This document shows positions 1 through 8,292 of a stretch of 64,000 bases of DNA, piece by piece. Both the position numbers and the translations under genes were made by a program. The stretch is from the NCBI RefSeq assembly GCF_007751715.1, contig NZ_CP036292.1:6269339-6333338 (forward strand), in the 5' to 3' direction. The notes beneath the pieces are model-generated. The model was not told where the DNA came from and did no database searches. It saw only the letters and a program-made list of their open reading frames with translations. Each line of letters starts with the position of its first letter. Position 1 is the first letter of the stretch. Source of the DNA: Rosistilla oblonga (GTDB lineage: Bacteria; Planctomycetota; Planctomycetia; Pirellulales; Pirellulaceae).

Positions 1-66
1 AACCGCAAGTTGGGACGACTGGGCGGCCAGCTGATTCCGCCGCCGGGAGCCGAGGGGCTCGAGTAA
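1..66 (+). CDS. C-terminal end of an unidentified upstream gene (partial)
   Basis: The first frame is open from the window edge to a TAA at 64-66 and encodes 21 residues ending in PPPGAEGLE. The codon choice looks like the neighbouring coding DNA and the frame ends cleanly before a non-coding stretch, so it is probably the tail of a gene starting outside the window. Nothing in 21 residues allows a functional call. Confidence 0.4.
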   Translation, partial: NRKLGRLGGQLIPPPGAEGLE

Positions 67-191
67 CGACAGCCGATTTGCAGCGAATACAGACGGAGCA
101 TCACAACTCCGTCGATCGCTTTGGCACAAAAATCGCTATACAGGCGTGGCACGCATCGCAAACCGCGATCCTGCTGTCAAACCGCCGTCAC

Positions 192-219
192 CTGACACTT
201 AGGTGGCGGAAGCTATAAT
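192..219 (+). promoter_or_regulatory. Sigma-70-type promoter for the cardiolipin synthase gene
   Basis: CTGACA at 192-197 and a perfect TATAAT at 214-219 are separated by 16 nt and lie about 37 nt before the ATG at 256. This is a good match to a housekeeping promoter; no experimental support is available. Confidence 0.45.
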
Positions 220-255
220 CGGTCTCGCCGTTCCCCCTCGATTTTTGGAGCCAAT

Positions 256-1641
256 ATGATATGGATCGTCGCTTACGTCAGCAGTGTCGTCGGCGCGTTT
301 TTGACGATTCTCGCCATGACGATCATCCGCAATGATCAACGGCACAGCATCGGGCGGATCGGTTGGTTGGGGCTGGTGCTGCTGTCGCCGCCGATCGGAT
401 TGATCCTGTTTCTGTGGCTCGGCGGCCGCAAGATCTCTGCGGAGCACGAGAGCCGCGACCTCGTCGATATCCCCGCACAGCCGGGGAACGATGAGCCGCC
501 ACGCGACGATTTCGAAGACCTTCTGATGCACCGCGGGCTGCATCGCCCGACCGCTGGGAATCAGCTCCGCCTGCTCGCTGACGTCGCCGAAACGCGGGCT
601 GCCTTTTTGGATCTGATCGATAAAGCCGAAGAGGCGATCTACGTGACGACGTTCATCCTGGATGATCGCGAAGCAGCCAACCGGATCGTCGATCGGTTGT
701 GTGCTCGCGCGGAGGAGGGCCTCCAAGTCCGCTTGATGTGCGACGGTTTTGGATCGTTCCAAGTCTCCGAGGAGCAGCTGGATCGAGTCCGCAAAGCTGG
801 CGGCAAGGCGGAGCGGTTTAAGCCGATGTCGCAGCTGAGCCGGCTGGCGTACCTCAACTTCCGCAACCATCGCAAGCTGGCTGTTGCCGATGGCAAACGG
901 GCGATCCTTGGCGGCGCGAATCTCGTGCAGGAACAGATCGCCCCACACGCCGACGACGACAGTTGGTTGGACCTGAGTCTCTGGATCGAGGGGCCCGCTG
1001 CGGTGCAGCTGCAGGCCGTCTTTTGCAGCGACTGGAACTTCGAAACGAAAGAAGACTTGCCGCCCCCAAAGCTAGAGGATTTCGACGGCGAGAAGGCCAA
1101 ACAAGGAGCTCGCCTGACTGTGATGCCGATCGGCCCCGATGGCCCCGATGTCATCTTGGACGACTTCTGGCTGTACGCGATTCACCAAGCGAAGCATCGG
1201 ATCTGGATCGCAACTCCCTACTTCATCCCGCCACCACTGGCGATGCGGTCGCTGGAATCCGCTTGCCGACGCGGCGTCGATGTGCGGATCATGGTCCCGC
1301 AGGAGAGCGACCTGCGACCAGTCGACTACGCACGCTTCGACTACTTCGACGATCTCGAAGAGCTCGGCGCCACGCTGCTGCGGTATCCCGACAAGATGGT
1401 CCACGCCAAGGTTGGGATCGTCGACGATCGCGTGGCGCTAGCGGGATCGGCCAACTTTGATCTGCGTTCGTTTTTCCTGAACTACGAACTCTCGGTCGTC
1501 GCCCACGACAGCGACACGATCGCGATGCTGGCCGAATGGTACGATGGGATGGCGAAAAAATGTGCCCACGGAGTGACCGACCGCTCCCGCGTCCGCGCCG
1601 TGATGGCGACCGCGGTGCGGATGTTTGCCTCGGAGCTGTAA
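256..1641 (+). CDS. cls: Cardiolipin synthase, phospholipase D family
   Basis: Predicted inner-membrane enzyme that joins two phosphatidylglycerol molecules to cardiolipin and glycerol. The 461-residue product has the bacterial Cls layout: two N-terminal hydrophobic helices (about residues 2-55), then two phospholipase D half-domains, each with an HxK(x)4D catalytic motif: HRKLAVAD from His205 and HAKVGIVD from His383, the latter followed by the usual GSANFD. Length fits the family (about 480). The ATG at 256 follows a GGAG and a plausible sigma-70 promoter. It converges on the YihY-type gene with a 52-bp gap. The family assignment is firm; substrate specificity within PLD-type synthases is inferred. 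Confidence 0.9.
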   Translation: MIWIVAYVSSVVGAFLTILAMTIIRNDQRHSIGRIGWLGLVLLSPPIGLILFLWLGGRKISAEHESRDLVDIPAQPGNDEPPRDDFEDLLMHRGLHRPTAGNQLRLLADVAETRAAFLDLIDKAEEAIYVTTFILDDREAANRIVDRLCARAEEGLQVRLMCDGFGSFQVSEEQLDRVRKAGGKAERFKPMSQLSRLAYLNFRNHRKLAVADGKRAILGGANLVQEQIAPHADDDSWLDLSLWIEGPAAVQLQAVFCSDWNFETKEDLPPPKLEDFDGEKAKQGARLTVMPIGPDGPDVILDDFWLYAIHQAKHRIWIATPYFIPPPLAMRSLESACRRGVDVRIMVPQESDLRPVDYARFDYFDDLEELGATLLRYPDKMVHAKVGIVDDRVALAGSANFDLRSFFLNYELSVVAHDSDTIAMLAEWYDGMAKKCAHGVTDRSRVRAVMATAVRMFASEL

Positions 1642-1693
1642 CGTGATGTGAGCGGATCGTGCGATGCGCGACCGCAGACACCACCGCCGTTGA

Positions 1694-2677
1694 TTAACTG
1701 GTCCGTTGGATCGACTCGACCACGCGAACCGCATGTCGGTCGGGCTGGATTCCACCGCCGTAGACCGATGCAAAGGCCTGCGTCGCTTCGGCTCCCAGCA
1801 GAAAGATCATACTGCTGTAGTAAACCCAGACGAGGATCACAGCCAGCGACGCGGCGGCCGAACCAAGCTGAGCTCCCGGATCGCTGTTGGACAGATACCA
1901 CTGCAATCCAAACCGTCCCGCCAAGAACAACAGCGTCGTGATGAACGCTCCCACCGCAACGTCCCGCCACAACACCTTGGCATCGGGCATGAACTTGAAG
2001 ACCGCCGCAAAGATCACAAACGTGACGACAAACTGCACGCCATCGTTGATCCCGCGGGCGAACACTTCGTCCATCCCAAACACGCTCGACAACCGCGCGC
2101 CGATCGCCGAAAGAATCGTCGAGACCACCAACGAAACGAGCAGCAGGAACCCCAGCCCAAGGATCATCGCCAGGGAGAGCAGCCGTTTGACGACGACCGT
2201 CTTCATGCTCGATCTGGCCGGATCGGGACGGACCGACCAGACGCGGTTTAGCGAACTTTGGATCGCCCCGACAACTCCCGTCGCTCCCACCAAGATCCCA
2301 GCAAAACTGAGCAACGTCTTCCACCAGTGCCCCCCCGCGTCGCTCTCCCGCTGCAGGATGCTCGTAATCTGCTCGGTCGCTGCTTCGTTGCCAAGCAGCT
2401 GGGCCGCCTGGTCCTCCAACAGCATTCGCGCTTCGGTCTCGGCTTCCCCATCGGTATAAGCCAACGAAAATCCAAACACCAAAACCGTCAGCAACAAATA
2501 CAAAACAGGGGGCAACGCAAAGATCGTGTAATATGCGAGCGCTGCCGAGAGCGTCGTGCACTGATCGTCGACAAAACCTGTAAACGTTTTCTTAATTACC
2601 TTAAACACTCGCCATCCAATCGATAGATCGTCCCGCCGCCGGTCGCGGCACTGCAAGATTCCAACATGCCGCGACAT
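1694..2677 (-). CDS. YihY/BrkB family inner-membrane protein
   Basis: A 327-residue polytopic protein of the YihY/BrkB family (once annotated as ribonuclease BN; the true biochemical role is unsettled). The family signature near the N-terminus is clear: SAALAYYTIFALPPVLYLL, followed by further hydrophobic helices and the LGFLLLVSLVVSTIL and VWVYYSSMIFLLGAE segments typical of the C-terminal half. The reading frame extends 52 codons further upstream (to 2833), but that extension is Arg/Ala-rich with no family similarity, so I place the start at the internal ATG at 2677. It converges on cls and is probably monocistronic. Confidence 0.85.
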   Translation of the reverse strand: MSRHVGILQCRDRRRDDLSIGWRVFKVIKKTFTGFVDDQCTTLSAALAYYTIFALPPVLYLLLTVLVFGFSLAYTDGEAETEARMLLEDQAAQLLGNEAATEQITSILQRESDAGGHWWKTLLSFAGILVGATGVVGAIQSSLNRVWSVRPDPARSSMKTVVVKRLLSLAMILGLGFLLLVSLVVSTILSAIGARLSSVFGMDEVFARGINDGVQFVVTFVIFAAVFKFMPDAKVLWRDVAVGAFITTLLFLAGRFGLQWYLSNSDPGAQLGSAAASLAVILVWVYYSSMIFLLGAEATQAFASVYGGGIQPDRHAVRVVESIQRTS

Positions 2678-3020
2678 TGTACGCGGTAACGCGGCGAAGC
2701 GAATCGGACGTTCGCCGCCAGTAACAACTTCCCACATATTCGTTGGCAACTTATATGCCAAAGCTAGCGAAGTCGATCGCAGGTCCCGTTCGGTCGCCGC
2801 GGCGGCTCGATTGCTAGCCGGCTGGCGGAACATCGAGCAACCTGGTCGCTGCCAATCCTGCCACGCCGCCGCCGGCCGCTGAAATCCGAACCGGCACGCA
2901 AAATGCTCCTAGCTCGCTATCTGGGTCCAACCCATTTGCACCCCGCGTCGCGGACTCGCTCTATCAGCCAGTTCCAGTACAGCTGGCGGGGTAATCACGA
3001 AGCGAAAGAGGAACGATCGA
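2678..3020. other. Gene-free stretch between divergent genes
   Basis: No ORF with convincing codon use. It must hold the promoters of the YihY-type gene (minus) and the small hypothetical gene at 3021 (plus). A sigma-54-like element at 2892-2906 is listed separately. Confidence 0.5.
2892..2906 (+). promoter_or_regulatory. Weak sigma-54-like promoter element
   Basis: CGGCAC-N5-ATGC keeps the invariant GG-N10-GC of sigma-54 promoters but differs from TGGCAC-N5-TTGC at two positions. It lies 114 nt before the ATG of the hypothetical gene at 3021. On its own this could be chance; it gains some weight from the exact matches elsewhere in the window. Confidence 0.25.
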
Positions 3021-3380
3021 ATGAGTAACGAAAAAAATATCGAAGTCGAAGGCCAACTTGCCGAACTGACCAAACTCTGCTGCGATTCGCTCGAAGCCGA
3101 CCGCGAGTCGCTTCCCGAACGGATCGAACCGCTGCTGAAGTCGCTGCTGATGAGCGGCTTTGAGCGACAAAAGAAACAACCGTTGGGAGTCGAATTGGAG
3201 GCGAGGATCCTGGACGCTTGTGAGGGGCGTTCGACGCAGCGTGGAGCCGAGATCCGTGGTGTGGCGAACCAGGTCCAACGCAAGTACGATTATCTGGTCC
3301 GATGGGAGAGCAGTCATCCGAAGGATCCTCAAGCCGAACCCGCCCAACCGGCGAACATCAGCTCGGCGACCGATTCTTGA
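3021..3380 (+). CDS. Small hypothetical cytosolic protein (119 aa)
   Basis: I do not recognise a family. The product is charged, without signal peptide or membrane helix, and looks mostly helical. The first 90 residues are rich in Glu/Leu/Arg, and the last 20 form a Pro/Ala/Ser-rich tail. Gene status is supported by a good ribosome site (AAAGAGGAA, about 8 nt before the ATG) and by ordinary codon use. It stands alone between non-coding stretches. A weak sigma-54-like element lies upstream. Confidence 0.65.
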   Translation: MSNEKNIEVEGQLAELTKLCCDSLEADRESLPERIEPLLKSLLMSGFERQKKQPLGVELEARILDACEGRSTQRGAEIRGVANQVQRKYDYLVRWESSHPKDPQAEPAQPANISSATDS

Positions 3381-3746
3381 TCGCCATACTTCCGCTCCTA
3401 GCGGCAGGGCGAGGTCGGTCGCCTTTCGCTCCGCGAAAGTGCGGCGTCGCAAACCGGATGGTCATTCCAAATTGAAGCTTCGACTGGCACGGGATAGCAG
3501 CTTGTCGGTTTAATCAGCCGATTGGGCGTTAGCCCCGGTTCCGCTGCCACTGAACCGGGGCTAACGCCCAAACGGCTAATGCAAGGAAGCTCGTTGTGAC
3601 TAAACCGACAAGCCGATAGCGTCCGGTTCCGCTGAACAGCGACGTGCCGACTGGCTCTCCCAAACAAAGACACGCAATATCCCGCCGCGGCGTCGCTCGA
3701 CGCCTGATGCCTCACATCAATCAATCGATCAAAGGAACCGCATTCC
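3381..3746. other. Gene-free stretch carrying a nested inverted repeat
   Basis: No plausible gene. The centre (about 3500-3613) is a large nested palindrome described separately. The start of the PAP2 gene with its AAAGGA ribosome site lies at the right end. Confidence 0.6.
3500..3613. repeat. Nested inverted repeat (REP- or MITE-like, or structured RNA)
   Basis: Inner stem: GGGCGTTAGCCCCGGTT at 3524-3540 pairs perfectly over 17 bp with 3553-3569 across a 12-nt loop. With two mismatches the stem extends to 3513-3580. Outer arms: CTTGTCGGTTTA at 3501-3512 pairs perfectly with 3601-3612, extended by one G-C pair. The 20-nt asymmetry between the arms is confined to the right side. The structure has no T-tract, so it is not a simple terminator. 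Similar GC-rich intergenic palindromes are frequent in Rhodopirellula-type genomes, but the copy number here cannot be judged from one window. Confidence 0.75.
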
Positions 3747-4460
3747 GTGCTCCGTAATGCTCCGCGACACCTGCGTTCTTGGACGGCTTCAGGAATCAAA
3801 TACTTCCGCGGTCGCGAACCGATCGTCCTGATCGCGCTGCTGTTAGTTGTGGCGGTCAGCTGGGGCTTCATCGAATTGGCCGACGAGGTGACCGAGGGGA
3901 GCACCGCAGATTTTGATCGCTGGGTCGTTCAATCGATGCGACAAGCGGATGATCCGACGCAACCGATCGGCCCTCGATGGATGCGAGAGGTTGGCCGCGA
4001 CATCACGGGCCTTGGCGGCGTGTCGGTCCTTTCGATGTTAATCGCCGCGGCGGCCGGATTCCTGGCGATCCACCGCGCGTACCGAACGATGGTCGTGCTG
4101 CTGGTCTCCACGATCGGCGGGATCATCGTCAGTTCGCTGCTGAAACAGTTCTTCGCCCGACCGCGTCCCGACGTCGTGCCACACCTGGCCGAAGTTTATA
4201 CGAGCAGCTTTCCCAGCGGCCATTCGATGATGTCGGCGGTCGTCTATCTGACTCTCGCTGCTCTGCTGGCTCCGGTTCTGAAACATTTCTGGGTGCGAGT
4301 CTACGTACTTGGGCTGGCCGTGCTGTCGACTGTTCTCGTGGGAATCAGCCGCGTCTACCTGGGCGTGCATTATCCAACCGACGTCCTCGCTGGCTGGGGG
4401 GCAGGACTCGTCTGGGCCGTCGTCTGCTGGTTGATCGCCCGTCGGTTCGCCTCGCGCTAA
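3747..4460 (+). CDS. PAP2-family membrane phosphatase
   Basis: A 237-residue integral membrane phosphatase of the PAP2 superfamily, related to undecaprenyl-pyrophosphate and phosphatidylglycerol-phosphate phosphatases. All three catalytic motifs are intact: KQFFARPRP from Lys133, the PSGH motif ending at His159, and SRVYLGVHYPTD with Arg202, His208 and Asp212. Several hydrophobic helices surround them. The start is a GTG at 3747 preceded by AAAGGA 10 nt upstream. The substrate (recycled lipid carrier, PGP or phosphatidate) cannot be decided from sequence. A cardiolipin synthase, a lipid kinase and this gene all lie within 8 kb, but they are not an operon. Confidence 0.88.
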   Translation: MLRNAPRHLRSWTASGIKYFRGREPIVLIALLLVVAVSWGFIELADEVTEGSTADFDRWVVQSMRQADDPTQPIGPRWMREVGRDITGLGGVSVLSMLIAAAAGFLAIHRAYRTMVVLLVSTIGGIIVSSLLKQFFARPRPDVVPHLAEVYTSSFPSGHSMMSAVVYLTLAALLAPVLKHFWVRVYVLGLAVLSTVLVGISRVYLGVHYPTDVLAGWGAGLVWAVVCWLIARRFASR

Positions 4461-4463
4461 AAC

Positions 4464-4478
4464 CGGCACACCGTTTGC
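4464..4478 (+). promoter_or_regulatory. Sigma-54-like promoter upstream of the M20 amidohydrolase
   Basis: CGGCAC-N5-TTGC, one mismatch from the sigma-54 core, with the GG-N10-GC spacing kept. It begins just after the PAP2 stop codon and lies 113-134 nt before the possible starts of the M20 gene. A GGCAACC hairpin (4498-4504 with 4511-4517) sits in the resulting leader and could also act as the end of the PAP2 transcript. Confidence 0.35.
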
Positions 4479-4612
4479 ATCTCTGTCTCTTCGCAAAGGC
4501 AACCGGCGGTGGTTGCCGGCCGCTGCGAATACGAAAATGAAGATACAGAATCGATGCCCTCTCGAATCGATGTTCCATTGCTCAACACACCATGCCCAAC
4601 AGGCGGTGTCCG

Positions 4613-5818
4613 ATGGTAACCGAAGTCCCCGATATCGGCCGCGCGGTGCTGCAGCGAGCTCAATCGCTCTCCCCGCGGATGCGGCAGATCCGACGCTCGC
4701 TGCACCAAGCTCCCGAGCTATCGGAGCATGAGTTTGCGACGACGGCCTATCTCGCTGACCGAATCGCCGAACTCAACCTAACACCTCAATATGCCGGAGG
4801 ACGCCGCGGCGTCTGGGCCGACATCGACGGAGGTGCTCCGCTGCCGGGACGTCGCGTCGCGATGCGTGGCGACATCGATGCGCTGCCGCTGCAGACTCAA
4901 CTGGAAGCTTGTTACGCCAGCCAAACCGCCGGGGTGATGCACGCCTGCGGTCACGACGCCCATGCGACGATGGTTTGGGGAGCGACAGCGATCTTGAAGC
5001 AGATGCGCGACGCCGGTGAATTGCCGACAACGTGCGCTAGCCGATCGATCTTCCAACCCGCTGAAGAGACGAGCACCGGTGGCATCCACATGATCGATGC
5101 GGGTGCGTTGCAAGAGGTTCACTGCGCGATCGCGTTGCACGTCGATCCGTCTCGCAACGTCGGCACGTTTGGATTCCGCGACCTCGCCTTCACCGCGGGT
5201 TGCGATGTCTTTGAGATGGAGCTGACCGGAAAAGCGGGCCACGGGGCTCGGCCTCATTTAACGGGCGACACGGTTGGCGCGGCGGCCGCGTGGATCCACG
5301 AGGTCTACTCTCGCCTGCCTCGTTCGTACGACGCCCGCGATCCGATCGTCGTCAATGTAGGGCAGATCCAAGCCGGGTCGGCGGCGAACATCGTCCCTGC
5401 CAAGGTGTCGCTTGGAGGAACAGTGAGGACGCTGTCGATCGCCGCGGCGGAGCACGCGAAAGACCAGATCGATCGGATCTCCCAATCGCTGCAGTTGCGA
5501 TACCCCGTCGAAGCAAAGGTGACCTACAGCCGTCACACGCCGCCGGTGATCAACGATCCCTTGATCAACGCGGCATTTCGCATCGCGGCAGGAAGAATCG
5601 TCGGCGAGGAGAACGTACACCAGATCGACCAACCGAGCATGGGAGCGGAAGACTTTGCCTTTTTCGGGTCGAAGGTCCCCGCAGCGATGATGCGGATCGG
5701 CGTCGCTGGGATCGAGATCGGCCAGCAACCGCTGCACACCCCAACCTTTGACATCGATGAAGCCGCATTGCCCTATGGCGCGGCGGCGTTGGCTTTGGCA
5801 GCTATCGATCTCCGCTGA
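4613..5818 (+). CDS. M20D-type amidohydrolase / N-acyl-amino-acid deacylase
   Basis: A 401-residue zinc-dependent amidohydrolase of peptidase family M20, subfamily D (hippurate hydrolase, N-acetyl-L,L-diaminopimelate deacetylase, IAA-amino-acid hydrolase). It shows the family landmarks: RRSLHQAPELSEHEF near the N-terminus, MRGDIDALPL, the metal-binding MHACGHDAHATM, the PAEE motif, the GHGARPH lid motif and GAEDFAFF near the C-terminus. I prefer the ATG at 4613 because AGGCGGTG precedes it; an ATG at 4592 adds seven residues without a ribosome site. It is the first of three co-directional genes (M20, carboxylate-amine ligase, lipid kinase), separated by 126 and 53 nt. The substrate is unknown; deacylation of an amino-acid or gamma-glutamyl conjugate would suit the neighbour. 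Confidence 0.85.
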   Translation: MVTEVPDIGRAVLQRAQSLSPRMRQIRRSLHQAPELSEHEFATTAYLADRIAELNLTPQYAGGRRGVWADIDGGAPLPGRRVAMRGDIDALPLQTQLEACYASQTAGVMHACGHDAHATMVWGATAILKQMRDAGELPTTCASRSIFQPAEETSTGGIHMIDAGALQEVHCAIALHVDPSRNVGTFGFRDLAFTAGCDVFEMELTGKAGHGARPHLTGDTVGAAAAWIHEVYSRLPRSYDARDPIVVNVGQIQAGSAANIVPAKVSLGGTVRTLSIAAAEHAKDQIDRISQSLQLRYPVEAKVTYSRHTPPVINDPLINAAFRIAAGRIVGEENVHQIDQPSMGAEDFAFFGSKVPAAMMRIGVAGIEIGQQPLHTPTFDIDEAALPYGAAALALAAIDLR

Positions 5819-5944
5819 CGCTACAAGCAACGCGACATCGCGTCCCGCGCGATCGTCCGTCGAATATGCCTCGGCTCGTCCCGCGAGCGAGGACTGCCTC
5901 GAATCTCCGGTTCGACAAATCATTCCTTTTGCTGGTGAGTTTCC

Positions 5945-7078
5945 ATGGTTTCCTTCAGTCGCTCGAAAGTTCCCGCCGTTGGCGTCGAAGAAGAATATCA
6001 GTTGGTCGACCCGACTTCGGGGCGGCTGATCCCCAAATGCAGCGAGGTCCTGCGGCAGCTGGGACGCGAGCCCGAAGCTGACATCCAACGGGAACTGCAT
6101 CTAAACCAGATCGAGATGGCGTCGAATGTCTGCGAGACGCTCGACGAGGTTCGCGACAACCTGCAAAGGGTTCGCAAGCTGTTGATCGATGCGGCGGCAA
6201 ACACCGGAGCGGCGCTCGTATCGGCGGGGACCAATCCCTTTCCGCTGCCCGAATCCGAAACGCTGACGCCCAAGTTCCGCTACCAAGCGATGGGGCAACA
6301 GTTCCAACATATCGCCCGCTCGCTGTTCATCTTCGGCTGCCACGTCCATGTCGACATGCAGGACAAGACGCTCGGCTTGCACGTGATGAACCAGACGCGG
6401 CGTTGGTTGCCGCTGTTGCAAGCGTTGACAGCAAATTCCCCGTTTTGGAACGGGCAGGACACGGGCTACGCCAGCTATCGCCGCGAGGTCTGGGTGCAGT
6501 GGCCGATGGCTGGTGCGCCGCCACATTTCCAGGATCTGGACGATTACGAAGCTTGTTTGAGCGAGCTGACGAAATCGGGAGCGATCAAAGACGAAAGCTT
6601 CATCTACTGGGACATCCGCCTGTCGGTCAAAGTGCCGACGATCGAATACCGATGCGCCGACGTGATCACATCGTTGCAGCACTGCGTCGGACACGTGGGC
6701 CTGGTACGTGCTCTTGTGATGCAGACCTGTGACGACATTCACGCGGGGCGAGAGTATCCGCCGATCCGATCGCATTTGTTGTCGTTTGCGATCTGGCATG
6801 CCGCACGTTATGGAGTCAGCGCGGATCTGCTGGATCCATTGACCTGCGAGAAGGTCACGGCGACGGAATCGGCAGCTCGGATGCTCGAATACATCGCTCC
6901 CTCGTTGGCCGCGTCGGGTGACCGCGAGTGTGTCGAAGCGTTTGTGCAAAGCGTCGTGCGGGACGGCTGTGGCGCCGATCGGCAGCGTATGACAATGCAG
7001 ACCGAAGGCAATCTGGCGGCTGTCGTCCAGGCGGCGATCAAAGAAACCGCAAACGACACTTCGCCCGCAGCCTGCTGA
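5945..7078 (+). CDS. Carboxylate-amine ligase, YbdK/GCS2 family
   Basis: A 377-residue member of the glutamate-cysteine ligase type 2 superfamily (COG2170; E. coli YbdK is 372 aa). These enzymes form an amide bond between a carboxylate, usually the gamma-carboxyl of glutamate, and an amine using ATP. The diagnostic start VGVEEEYQLVDP is present, as are the HVHVDM metal/nucleotide motif and the later SVKVPTIEYRCAD core. Most family members show only weak glutamate-cysteine ligase activity in vitro, so the true substrates are open. It follows the M20 amidohydrolase by 126 nt, suggesting linked synthesis and hydrolysis of an amide. A second, different GCS2 protein lies at 41216-42460. Confidence 0.88.
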   Translation: MVSFSRSKVPAVGVEEEYQLVDPTSGRLIPKCSEVLRQLGREPEADIQRELHLNQIEMASNVCETLDEVRDNLQRVRKLLIDAAANTGAALVSAGTNPFPLPESETLTPKFRYQAMGQQFQHIARSLFIFGCHVHVDMQDKTLGLHVMNQTRRWLPLLQALTANSPFWNGQDTGYASYRREVWVQWPMAGAPPHFQDLDDYEACLSELTKSGAIKDESFIYWDIRLSVKVPTIEYRCADVITSLQHCVGHVGLVRALVMQTCDDIHAGREYPPIRSHLLSFAIWHAARYGVSADLLDPLTCEKVTATESAARMLEYIAPSLAASGDRECVEAFVQSVVRDGCGADRQRMTMQTEGNLAAVVQAAIKETANDTSPAAC

Positions 7079-7131
7079 AACACTCCCCTCACATAAACGC
7101 CCTCTCTTACTCTCTGCTCATGTAGGACAAT

Positions 7132-8046
7132 ATGAGTCATCTGTTGATCTGGAATCAAGGCTCTGGTCGAGCCGCACAAATCGAACGGTTGCGCAGCGCG
7201 ATGGACGCCGACGGAACCCGTTGTGTCGAACTGACGCGTAAGGTCGACTTGCGATCGACGATCGAAGAGTCGTTGCAAGGCAGCGACGACACGGTGATCG
7301 CGGCCGGAGGAGACGGCACGGTCAACGCAATCGTGAACGCACTGATGCAGATCGATCAGGCGCGACGGCCGCAAATGGCGGTGATCCCGCTGGGAACCGC
7401 AAACGATTTCGCTGGTACGCTGGCGATCCCCGACGACATCGATCAGGCGGTGGGGCTGATCTCAGCTGGCCGATCGGTCGCGATCGACGTGATCCGAATC
7501 CGGGGCGAGGGGTTGCAGCAGTATTACGCAAACGTTGCCGCCGGCGGGAACTGCGTCCGCGTCTCGGAGGAGCTGACCGATGAACTGAAGTCGCGTTGGG
7601 GAGCGTTCAGTTACCTGCGTGGAGCGATCGGCGTGCTGACCGATATGAAGAGCTTTCAGATCGCGGCGGAGATCGATGGCGTCGAGATCAAAGACTTCGA
7701 TTCGTGGGCCGTCTTGGTGGCAAACGGGAAGACCAACGCGGGGCACATCGTCGTCGCTCCCGAAGCTTCTCCCGCCGACGGCCTGATGGATGTAATCCTG
7801 ATCCGCGACGGCGACGCCACCGACATGCTGGAGATGATCGCCGGCAATCTACTGGGCAACTTCCTCGAGTGCGAACAGATCCTCTTCCAAAAGGCGAGCC
7901 GCCTGACACTCCGCTCCAACCCCGCGATGCGGTTCACTCTCGATGGTGAAGTGATCGAACAGGAACCTGTCGAATTCCAAGTCATGCCCGCAGCAATCAA
8001 TATGTTCGTGGGACCAGAATTCGAACAGAGTGAGGTGGTGACCTGA
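7132..8046 (+). CDS. YegS/diacylglycerol-kinase-like lipid kinase
   Basis: A 304-residue cytosolic or peripheral membrane kinase of the DAGK catalytic-domain family (YegS/BmrU/DgkB). Family motifs are clear: GGDGTVNAI from Gly59 for nucleotide binding and PLGTANDFAGTL for the substrate loop. The C-terminal beta-domain ends in the FTLDGE motif typical of the family. It should phosphorylate a lipid hydroxyl such as diacylglycerol. It starts 53 nt after the carboxylate-amine ligase and may share its transcript. Its length matches YegS (299). Confidence 0.87.
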   Translation: MSHLLIWNQGSGRAAQIERLRSAMDADGTRCVELTRKVDLRSTIEESLQGSDDTVIAAGGDGTVNAIVNALMQIDQARRPQMAVIPLGTANDFAGTLAIPDDIDQAVGLISAGRSVAIDVIRIRGEGLQQYYANVAAGGNCVRVSEELTDELKSRWGAFSYLRGAIGVLTDMKSFQIAAEIDGVEIKDFDSWAVLVANGKTNAGHIVVAPEASPADGLMDVILIRDGDATDMLEMIAGNLLGNFLECEQILFQKASRLTLRSNPAMRFTLDGEVIEQEPVEFQVMPAAINMFVGPEFEQSEVVT

Positions 8047-8085
8047 TCCCAGACTGAGTGCCCCTGCTTCGGTTTCCCTAACTTT

Positions 8086-8103
8086 CCGTGACGTTTTTCA
8101 CGG
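8086..8103 (+). terminator. Small hairpin after the lipid kinase gene
   Basis: CCGTGA (8086-8091) and TCACGG (8098-8103) form a 6-bp stem with a T-rich loop, 40 nt downstream of the stop codon. There is no clear T-tract after it, so terminator function is uncertain. Confidence 0.25.
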
Positions 8104-8292
8104 TGCCGCGGAAGAAAGGTACGCACCCGTTACGGCCATTGCGAGGGAAAGATCTCATCTCATCGGTTTGCATGCATGATTATTGACGACTAAGTGCGAC
8201 AGGCAAAGCAAGAATCTCGAGAGCGTCTGACCGAGGTGTTGCTGCATCACCTAGCATGATGCTCTGTCGAACCAGTGGCTCCCAACCTACGA

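Noticed and set aside
145-158. TGGCACGCATCGC upstream of the cardiolipin synthase gene as a sigma-54 promoter
   Set aside because: The distance between GG and GC is two bases too short for sigma-54; a good sigma-70 promoter lies closer to the gene.
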